Program-made: the position numbers and the translations under genes | The notes under the pieces: generated by a model | What the model was told of the DNA's origin: nothing | The model's database searches: none | What the model saw: the letters and a program-made list of their open reading frames with translations, nothing else | In this document: piece by piece, positions 54,528-64,000 of the stretch | How the letters are laid out: each line of letters begins with the position of its first letter | Position numbering within the stretch: the first letter of the stretch is position 1 | From: Erythroxylum novogranatense | Taxonomy: Eukaryota > Streptophyta > Magnoliopsida > Malpighiales > Erythroxylaceae | Reading direction: 5' to 3' | Assembly: GCA_029891385.1 (NCBI GenBank) | Contig: CM057233.1 | Coordinates: forward strand, 13,147,460 to 13,211,459 | Length of the DNA: 64,000 nt

Positions 54528-55949
54528 TCATATAGCTGTATATGTTACCAAAATAAGACTATTTTCAATAAATTTCATTATTTAAATTTCAGATTGATAT
54601 AAGCATAATGTTAGGTGATTGCCTTAAAATTATGATAATATTTTTATGATCTTATAATTAAGATGCCATGATATTGAGCTTATGATATATAATTAATTTT
54701 AGGTGTTATATGATTAAACATCTATTAAGTGATAAAAATGATGTGTTGTATGGTTAAACTCTTGTTTTAAGGATTAACAAACACCATATACAATTTAGGA
54801 GTAAAGAATGATGATGTGTGATAACTATATCAAATTAGGAGTAAATAATAATTTGATGACTATATCAAATTATTGTTCTAATTTTGTTATCAAGATGATT
54901 TTATATAATCTAGTACGACATTTCTTTAGAATTTCATGATTATTAAAGTAAAGAATTCATATAAAGTTTACATATTTAATTATACTTGGACCTAAATTTA
55001 AATGTTCATTTTAATTTTTATAACCAAAGTTGAATTAAAAGACTTATTATTTCATCTTTTAATATGTGCAGAGAGTATAAAATTGATATAGCATGTATAA
55101 ATAATTATTCTTTAAATTTTGTATTGTAGAACGCTTCCTCTAATTAAGATGATTCTTTATACATATATTACTTTTAGTATTCATTTCTCGGAAGTTAGGT
55201 GGTAAAAGATTATTAATCTTATGGTAAAGCTTGAAATTTTTATTATTTTACTACTCTTTTACTTATATTTAGAATATTATGCATAAATAAGATACTAATT
55301 CATATACAGATGTAGGTGGGGGCCATTGGCTGGGTAATATTATAAAAAGACAGTTATTGTGTACAATAGAGTTGAAGATTGCAATTGCACATTTGAATTG
55401 CTATATGAAAATTAGGGGTTGGTGAGAATTAAGTACAATTATACTTATTTTAGGATAAAGTCATGAAGATCACCTTGGGAGATATGTTTACAATTAGCTT
55501 TTAATAATCGAACAAAAAGGATAGTAAATAAAACTAAAGACAACAATTGCTTATATATGAATCAAGATGTTCTTCAATATATGATTTTTAAGTGTTGCTA
55601 ATTGATCGAAACTTAGCTTGATACATTGTAATGTATTTATTATTGCCATTGTTTTCTTACTAAAAATAGTATAATTGATTTTTTTATTTGATTATTTGTG
55701 CATCTCTTTCAACCTACATGTATTGGAAAGTTTTTACCACGTCTCTAAAGTGTTATTGCTCTTACTATTTTAGGTGGAACTCTTTTATTAATGAAAAGGA
55801 GATCCAAATAATGACAATTTGACCTTGTTGGAGTAATGTCACTATTTAGAATTTTAGGTACTTCATACTATTTGTTAAGGGAAATTTTTAGAGCCATCAA
55901 TGTAAAAAAGGAAAAACTTTTATCAAAATAAGACAAGAGAAAATTTTTA
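53961..55949. other. Unassigned AT-rich stretch with a TG microsatellite
   Basis: No ORF or element is recognised in about 2 kb. A (TG)14 or longer microsatellite lies at 54497-54525. Confidence 0.5.
54497..54525 (+). repeat. (TG)n microsatellite
   Basis: This is an uninterrupted TG dinucleotide run of about 14 units. Confidence 0.95.
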
Positions 55950-58900
55950 GTCTAAGGGTTGAAGCTACTCCTATAATAATAGAAACGTAGATAATGAGAG
56001 AACTCAATGTCTAAAACTAGGAAAAATCTAGGTAGGAAACCTAAGAAGAAGATAATAGACAGTTCACAAACCTCTAAGTCATGTCAATTATTACCTATAA
56101 CTTAAAGGTGTTAAACAACTACAAAAATTAACAAGCTCTTTACAACTATTTTTTAACAAGAAGCCTCTTTTATTGGCTTTCAAGAGACTAAAATAAAAGG
56201 TAAAAGATTATAAGATGGACTATGATTTTTTTTATATAAGCCAAAACTTAATGAGTAATCAAAATGCATGTTGTAATGGTTGGATCATAGCAGCCTCTGA
56301 TTCAAACCAAATTAAGCTTTGTTGGTGCAACTTCTTTAGTCAATTTCTACATTTTCAAATAACACCTTTCATCTATATGATCACAATCAATATTATTTAA
56401 ATGTGTTTCTATTTTGGAATCTTAAATAAAAAATTGTGTTTAATCTTATATCCTACATTCTTAACTCATTATTCGTGAATTTAATAGCAGTTTATTAGTA
56501 TAAGAGGTTTAGGCATAAAAGATAGAATGAATCCATATAGCTATAATTTCTAAAAGTGCATTTCTAATTTTAGACTCCACTCCTCATACTTATAGATAAT
56601 TACTTCACCTAGACAAACAAAAATAGGCCTATAATAATATAAATGTAGATAATGAGAGAACTCAATGTCTAAAACTAGGAAAAATCTAGGTAGGAAACCT
56701 AAGAAGAAGATAATAGACAGTTCACAAACCTCTAAGTCATGTCAATTATTACTTATAACTTAAAGGTGTTAAACAACTACAAAAATTAACAAGCTCTTTA
56801 CAACTATTTTTTAACAAGAAGCCTCTTTTTATTGGCTTTCAAGAGACTAAAATAAAAGGTAAAAGATTATAAGATGGACTATGATTTTTTTTATATAAGC
56901 CAAAACTTAATGAGTAATCAAAATGCATGTTTTAATGGTTGGATCATAGCAGCCTCTGATTCAAACCAAATTAAGCTTTGTTGGTGCAACTTCTTTAGTC
57001 AATTTCTACATTTTCAAATAACACCTTTCATCTATATTATCACAATCAATATTATTTAAATGTGTTTCTATTTTGGAATCTTAAATAAAAAATTGTGTTT
57101 AATCTTATATCCTACATTCTTAACTCATTATTCGTGAATTTAATAGCAGTTTATTAGTATAAGAGGTTTAGGCATAAAAAATAGAATGAATCCATATAGC
57201 TATAATTTCTAAAAGTGCATTTCTAATTTTAGACTCCACTCCTCATACTTATATATAATTACTTCACCTAGACAAACAAAAATAGGGAGAATGGCTCTTG
57301 AGAAAAAATATGGACAGAGAACTCACCAATCCTATATGGATACCAAATTTAATTGGGCCTATTTTAATATCCCCACTTGTTTTTACCAAACCTCTATAGA
57401 GCTTGTATTGACTACTATCTCTAATTCCCATTTGAACTTTGATAGTTACTTATTATAGATACCAAACTATAAAGAATCAATAAGGAGGGGAGTTAAAACT
57501 CAAGTTAAAGGCTTTTAAGCATTGAAATGTGTGACACAATTAGAAACTATCCAGAAGGAGTTAAAGGCTATCAAGAAAGAAAAATTCCCTAACTTGGAAG
57601 TCTCTAAGACTAAAGCTCTCAAACTTCTTACTTATATTTAAGAGCAATTATATGTTAATCTCAATGATGAGGATCTCAAAATGGAGAAAAGAGAAGCCCT
57701 CACTAACTACACTCAAATACCCACTCACCATAACAAAAACAAGAATCATTTTATTAAATATAGGCATAAGAACATAAATATTTTTCCATAGTTCCTCTAT
57801 GGCAAGAAGAAACATCAATAAAATCTCTTACCTTATAAAAGCTAATGGAATGTCAACCTTAGATCCCAAAATAATGGAGGATCTTGCTTATAATTACTTT
57901 AAAGATATTTTAGCCAATATCAATAATTTTGATGTCTCCTTATAGTAACTAAAACCTTTACTCCTCATTATCGCAATATTAATTAAAGCTTAAAATTTAT
58001 TACACTTATAATTATCTTGTAAATTAAGAATATGTGCTTCAACATTGGTACAAATAAAGCACCCATCTATAATGAGTTCAATGCATATTTTTTTAGGAAT
58101 GATGAAACATCATAAGAGACACACTTATAAATGATGTTTTAGAATTCTTCAGCTACAATATAACTCTGCAAGAGATAAATAGAACCAATATATGCTTAAC
58201 TCTCAAGATCTCTAATGTCTTAAATCTGATTGGCTATAGGCATATGTCTTGAGGTAATATAGTTTATAAAATCATCTACATGATCCTAGCTTCAAGGTTT
58301 GAACGAATCCTAAAAAATATAGTTAACCCGAGTCAGGATGTTTTCACCTAAAGTAGGAGCATTAGAGATAATATTATCATTGCTTAAAAGATTCCAAGTA
58401 CTACAACAAAAGAGATCTCCAAAGTTATTTATTAAACATTAACTTTCACAAAACCTTTAACTCAATTAGTTGGATGCTTATCTAATATATGTTGTTGTTT
58501 TGGGATTTTCTTCACAATTTAGAAGGTGGATTAATAAATACATCTCTACACCCTCCATCAACATGTTAGTCAAAGGGGAATAAATCAAGTACTTTAAAGG
58601 ACCAAAGGGTTGAGATAAGGTGATCCCTTATCTCTTTGCTTATTCACTTTGTATATAGAAGCTTTAACTCAAGTCATTATAGCCAATGTAAACTATACAA
58701 AGATTCTCAAGTTTTTTCATAAATATGATAAGTAAGGGATTTTTAACCTTTCTTTGACGAACTACCAGATACTACTTTTTATTGCCAACTATGTGTTTAT
58801 TTTAGTCCTAAATAAGTCCTTAGATGATTTTAGAGGATACTCAGATCTCACAGTTAATACTAGAAAATTTTGTTTCTTTATATCATTAGGTTCTTTAATA

Positions 58901-60420
58901 TTGTGTGACTAAATAACTATATATTTAAGTAAGACCAATTGCATTTTCGGTACCTAGGCATAAAAATATCCTTAAAGAGATTGAAATAAGCTAGTTTCTA
59001 ACCTAAGAAACTAGGAATTGGCATGGCAAGAGCTTGCTCTATGGTAGCAGACTCAAACTGATCCAAACTATACTTAATAACATGTACATTTACACCTCTT
59101 CCTTATAAAGCATAAAAAAATCATTAAGAAATTGATAATGAAATTTCTTTAAATTGATAAATATGATACAGTTGTAAGTTTCAATGTCAAATGGTTGAAT
59201 GTTTATAAAAAAATGAAGAACGTAGATTAGGGGTTAAATCAATTATAATAATTGACAAAGTTTTACAAGTCAAGAAGCTATAAAAAATTTTAATTGACAA
59301 AAGTCAGTATAAGTAAAGTAGATGAACATATATTTCCTCAAGGATCAAAGCATTTGGAAGATAAATCTTATACACAACACCTCATGAAAAATTAAAGACA
59401 TATTAGTTCTGACAGACTAGATAAACAATAACATTAAAAACAAAGTTGTTAAGAAAAAGTTCACCTTTTTTTTTTTGCAATAATTAGCAGATATAGGTCC
59501 CATCTATAAGCTTCAAAAAATCAATAACTTAAGACCATTTATCCTTATAATGTAAGAATAGAAATCATCATTGATAATAATGATTAACTTTGACTAGATC
59601 ACTTCTGAAGGAGATTCGCTATAATCATAAAAAGTATGCTTCACTTCTGAAATAGATTCACTATAATCATAAGAAGTATGCTTAATTCTAATTCAAAACG
59701 AAGAATAGGAAATTCATTTCATTAGATAAGACACAACTTAAAAAAATTCACAAACCATATTTGCTTGGAGATTTTCTCACTTGACTAGTACTATGGGATT
59801 AAGCTAATCTGGTATAAGAACAATTTCCTTAAAGCCTCCTATATACTTGGAATAGCAATAAGGTAATGATTTTGGACAAAAGATAGGCTCTCTAACTCCC
59901 AAAAAATAACAACACATTATGATAGGCTCTCTAACTCCAGAAAAATAACAACCCATTATGGTAAGCTGTCTAACTCCTAAACAATATGGTTTCTCTATGA
60001 ATAGAACAATGGGTCATTAGATCACATTTATTTCATATATAATTACTCCTTATTGGTATGCTAAAATGTTTTGTCTCTATATATATAATTCACATTATTA
60101 TGCTAATCAATGGAATGGAAAAATAGAATTGGCTTATAAGATTCAATGGACAAAAAGAGAATAATGCCAAGGCTACTAGGGATGTCTAGCTGGAAAAACA
60201 CTCTTTCTACTCCAATGTTATAAACTAAATTTGAGAAATTCCAATAGCAAGGAACATGGTAGATGGTTTGACCTCGGCACTAGCTCAAAGTTGAGAACTA
60301 GTTTAACAAAATTTAGTTTCAACCTCAATACTAAGCTTCTTACAAGTGGATTCTTTATTAATACATTTCATCTTGTAGAAAAAAACACTTAGCAAAAGAA
60401 CCTTGTATATTATCACAAGA
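55950..60420 (+). mobile_element. L1-type LINE ORF2 relic
   Basis: This is a decayed plus-strand L1. The endonuclease start is seen twice (GFQETKIKGK and GWIIAASDSNQIKLCWCNF) in a tandem duplication. Later come KELKAIKKEKFPNLEVSKTKA (about 57560) and KREALTNYTQ (about 57690). Then follow RT motifs YKIIYMILASRFERILKNI and VNPSQDVF with RDNIII (58265-58385). Next is RNWHGKSLLYGSRLKLIQTILNN (about 59015-59085), the region after RT in plant L1s. Stops and shifts occur throughout. The ORF1 part and the poly(A) end are not recognised; limits are approximate. Confidence 0.75.
55970..57286 (+). repeat. 659-bp direct tandem duplication inside the LINE
   Basis: Copy one is 55970-56627 and copy two is 56628-57286, with period 658-659 bp. 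Both encode the same 61-codon piece (56215-56400 and 56874-57059). By eye they differ at about 7-10 positions and one indel. Shared stops show that the duplication came after much of the decay. Confidence 0.93.
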
Positions 60421-60839
60421 TGTAAGATATGAGTTTATAGAAATAGGTAATATTTATGGTAGTCAATTTGATTGTAACTAATGTTCCACATTGAACAACA
60501 AAGTTATTGTGGATTGATTGATATTACTGAACAATGAAGGCCATGAATATTTTAAAAATTATACAAAGTTAGAAAATAATGGAAAAATAAAGTTGGAATT
60601 TATCTTGTATAATCAATTATACATGCATATATGTGACTAATAAAATTCTTCTCTAACTCATAGGAAAGAGATCAAACTTATGATGCAATTGTAGAAATTG
60701 AATGTTTGAATGAGTTTATCAAACTTTATCTTTTTAAATATAAAAGAGACAACAAAAATTATTATATAATGAAATTACACTATTAAATACATTATTTTTA
60801 ATATGATTAAATTAATTAATCTACAGTGATGTGAACAGT
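60421..60839. other. Unassigned AT-rich stretch between two LINEs
   Basis: I see no gene. It may hold the 3' end of the first LINE and a short spacer. Confidence 0.45.
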
Positions 60840-62150
60840 GTTTTCAATGAGACTTTAGTGTTTGAAGGGTGTCTAAGGGCAAAGGTATTAAGGAGTCTCT
60901 TTGAGGCTTTTCCTCAATGGAAGGCCATACTCAAGCCCTGCACTGCTCAAATGGAGAAAGGGTGTTACCTTCTTCAAATTTTTTAACTAGGGATGATTTT
61001 CCAGAGCTCTCTCAAGAAGCATTAGGAGTTAACAAAGGTGAATCCTCAACTCAGCCTTTTGAAAGTGACAAGAATAAGTCTCCTTCAGTGCAATCTCTTC
61101 CTAAAGTTAAGAATGTTGCTTCTTCAACTGTTGGAGCTTAGAGAAACAAATTGAGTATTTGACACCATAAAGGTCAATTAAAACACTTTCACAATGTTAC
61201 ATAAAATGGTGTGTTAATCCCCCCCCCCCCATTGCATTGCTAAAATTTGGAGCAAATGCTTGGTCTTCAGCCTTGATTGGGTTCTTTTGGAACCAAAGAC
61301 CAACTTTCCCTATAGTTCAAACTTAGGCTACTACGAGGGGGAGAATGTTCCTTTCTATCCAAGTTCAATCCTGATATAGGTCTGAATGAAATTATGGAGC
61401 AAGGTCCATGACATATAGGTGGTTAACCCATATTGGCACAGAGATGGAAAACATAAACCAAATGTGATAGAGGTAATATTGAATTTTTTCTAATCTGGAT
61501 TAATTTCCATAATATATCATTAAAGTTCTAGATTATTGAAGGCTTGAGTTATTTAGACAACTTAATTGGAAAATTGATAGACCTAAAATACTAAGTTGAT
61601 AATATGAAGTGAATATATTATGCTAAAATCTATGCTGAAGTTAAAATAGAAGCTAAACTTCTTAAAAGTATTCCAATCCTCAAGCTAGGAGAGGATGGGG
61701 ATATGGTGTGCTGTGAAATTCCAATTACTTCCCCTTGAAAGTCTAATAATCCAAGAAGTGGAATCCTATAGGTAAGGTTTTCAAGACAAGTGAGCATGAT
61801 AAACTACGGTGGTTATATAATTCTAAAATTACTTCACATAGGGATGCAGAAAACATTATTGTTAATGTTAATAATGTTGAAGTTATTGGAATTGAATCAT
61901 AAATTTTTTATTAATGTTATAGTTGGACATATTCTAATTGAAAAACCATAGAAGGAACCTGAATTAGATGAGGAAATTCCTCCTAAACCAGTTGAAAAAG
62001 TTTTTCTCAAGGAAATTTCTAAATAATCAATAACTAGGATAAGAAGAAGAGCAATAAGGAAAAATGGAAAAATAAGATAATAGGGGACCTTACCCCTAAT
62101 GACAATCATGGTGTGAAATGTTATAAGGATGAATGACCCTCTGAAAAGAT
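60840..62150 (+). pseudogene. L1-type LINE ORF1 relic (DUF4283-like)
   Basis: An ORF of 74 codons at 60917-61141 is followed by sequence whose fragments match plant L1 ORF1. Examples are PPIALLKFGANAW (about 61230), WLTHIGTEMENI (about 61421) and YAKIYAEVKIEAKLLKSIPIL (about 61620), which resembles the DUF4283 region of these proteins. Many stops are present. ORF1 binds LINE RNA. A 12-base C run lies at 61219-61230. Confidence 0.55.
61219..61230 (+). repeat. Poly-C run
   Basis: Twelve consecutive C bases occur in an AT-rich context. It may be a slippage-prone or miscalled site. Confidence 0.9.
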
Positions 62151-64000
62151 ATTTTGTTAAAGAGGTCATAGTTGACAAAAAACTTTGCTTGATGATCTTG
62201 AAACAAAATTAAAATCCACTAACTTTCGATATGACCTCAGCTTTTTAGGGTGTAAAATGGAAGTTTATGTCCAAAAACTTATTCCATTGTAATCGCAAGA
62301 TTATCTGTTGTAACAGTTCAAAATTGATTGAAGTTCAAGTAAGTTTTGAAAGTGATCAACTTATGCATTTAAAATGCTAGATGATTAGTGTGCATACAAG
62401 ATTTGAGCTAACTATAATTTATGCTAAAAATTTCTCCTCTTAGAGGTATAAACTTTAGGAAGATCTCCTTTTTAGTTATGTTAGTAATTCAAATCCATAG
62501 CTTTGAAAAGTGATTTTAATTGCACTCTTTCATCATATGAAGCAGAAGGAGAGAGAAGTAACCTGGGAATATGTAGGGATTTACCTAATCCGCTCCTTAG
62601 AGATAATTTAGTTATTCTAAGCTTTATAGGTAGATTTTACACTTGGTCTAATAAACAACTAAATGAATTGTTTATGCGGAAAAAGCTTGATCGAGCCTTG
62701 GTTAATCATGCTTGGTTATCCCAAATCACACAATCTTTTACACTTGCTCTGATCACTCCTTTGTCCTCATACAGAACATTATTCCTACTACTAGGGATGG
62801 TTCTCCCTTTAAAGTTTTCAATGGCCTAGCTCACAGTGAAGGGTTTATGGAAATTGTTTTGAATTGTTGGAATCATCTTGTTATAGGATATAAGGCTTTC
62901 TAATTAATGTAGAAACTTAAGTTAGTTAAGTCAGCCTTTAAGATTTTTTTAGGAATCAAAACTCTAATATTTCTAGTTCAAAAATCCAATTGCAGAAGGC
63001 TCAAGAGGAATGTTATAAATTTCCACACAACATTGCTTTGAGAGTAATTGTAAATCAAAGAATTCAGGAGAACTTTGAAGTAACTAGATTGCATAACTCT
63101 ATTCTTAAGCAAAAAGCTATAGTGAATTGGATAGGTGAAGGGGATATTAATACCAAATTCTTCCACTTGACTCTTTTGGAAAGAAGATATTAAAACAAGA
63201 TCACTAAGTTGAGAATGATATAGGGGTCTCTTTTACTAAGCTAGAAGATCTCCAACTGATTGCTAAAAACTTTTTCATCAAATTGATGGGATCTGAAGTA
63301 TTTGAGGTAGATTTTAACATTAACATATTCTTTGATAGCTCTATAAACTAGGAGATGAAATAATTACTGGTACCTCCTTTTACTCATCAAGATATTAAGG
63401 AAGCTCTTTCCATTCTTCATCCCTTTAAAACATCATGCCTTGATGGGTTCTTAGCTGTTTTCTTTCAACATACTTGGAGTATCATAGGTACCTTATTTAT
63501 TGGGTCGATATTGGAATTCTTAATTCCTCTAATATGTTGAAAAAAGTAAACTTCACTCACATTTTCCTTATTCCTAAAAAGCCAAACCCCTCCTCCATGG
63601 TGGATTTTGTACCTATTTCTTATTACAACACATTCTACAAGATTATTATTAAACTATTAGCTAAGAGATTGAAGAAAGCCTCGGTTGATTTTATCAACCC
63701 TGCTCAAGGTGCCTTTATTGTTAGGATATCAATTGGTGATAATATCCATCTTATCCAAGAATTAATAAATCATCATAACTCTGGGAAGATCATCAAAAGT
63801 TATCTATTCAAAATATATTTCTTTAAAGTTTTTGATAATATCAAATGGAGTTTCATTCAAGTCTGTTTAAATGGTCTTAAATTTCACACTCAGTTTGTGA
63901 ATTAGATAATAGCTTGTATTACTTGCTCCTCTTTTAGAATCATGGTTAATGGTATTCCCACCACCTCATTTTAAAATACTAAAGGAATAAGGCAAGGGAA
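62151..64000 (+). pseudogene. L1-type LINE ORF2 relic: endonuclease and RT, cut by the window end
   Basis: The endonuclease end is visible as ELTIIYAKNFSS (about 62406), KSDFNCTLSSYEAEGE (62506 on) and LSFIGRFYTWSN with KLDRALVNHAWLSQ (about 62615-62720). The linker before RT has NWIGEGDINTKFFH (about 63126). RT begins in 63474-63905 with FLIPKKPNP, VPISYYNTFYKII, LAKRLKKASVDFINPAQGAF and DNIHLIQELI, and continues as FRIMVNGIPTT and KGIRQG to 63999. It nicks target DNA and copies LINE RNA. Stops and shifts break it into pieces; the rest is outside the window. Confidence 0.83.

Overview
The window is plant nuclear DNA, almost certainly from a eudicot, although I cannot name the species. It consists almost entirely of nested transposable elements. 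No host gene, tRNA gene, rRNA gene, CRISPR array or bacterial-type operon is visible. Every protein motif I can support belongs to Ty3/gypsy LTR retrotransposons (probably Tekay/Del-like chromoviruses), L1-type LINEs, or one copia-type gag fragment. No element carries a fully intact set of genes.

Left nest (1-33290). The oldest layer is the 3' part of an L1 LINE (31349-33290). Ty3 element 6 sits in it on the minus strand, with internal region 25733-28062 and LTR 28063-31348. Element 5 sits in element 6 on the plus strand, and only its 3' end and its 4.06-kb LTR are visible. Element 5 was hit twice. Element 1 (30-12183, minus strand, 4.25-kb LTRs around a 3.6-kb non-coding interior, duplication ATAAC) landed in its internal region. 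Element 2 (14064-23181, plus strand, 2.7-kb LTRs, duplication CAATG) landed in its LTR. Removing element 2 restores a 190-bp tandem-repeat period in the element 5 LTR, which confirms the boundaries.

Middle nest (33299-49370). A 5'-truncated Ty3 element 4 (gag remnant, pol, 3' LTR) was split near the start of its integrase by element 3 (35916-45272, duplication AAAAG). Element 3 is the best-preserved element and still has complete RT, RNase H and integrase domains. Both elements lie on the plus strand and are clearly related. Element 4 is much older: about 16 in-frame stops but no frameshift in pol, and changed protease and integrase active sites.

Right part (49371-64000). This AT-rich stretch holds a minus-strand UBN2-type copia gag relic (about 49640-50110), a probable eroded LTR (about 51560-53960), and unassigned DNA. 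Two decayed plus-strand L1 elements follow. The first (about 55950-60420) contains a 659-bp tandem duplication over its endonuclease region. The second (about 60840-64000) runs off the window.

The most unusual signal is in the LTRs. Each family carries its own GC-rich array of short palindromes, spaced at about 20-25 bp or twice that. The element 1 LTR also has a chain of seven different mini-hairpins spaced about 21 bp apart. Element 1 itself looks like a young non-autonomous element of the LARD type (large retrotransposon derivative).
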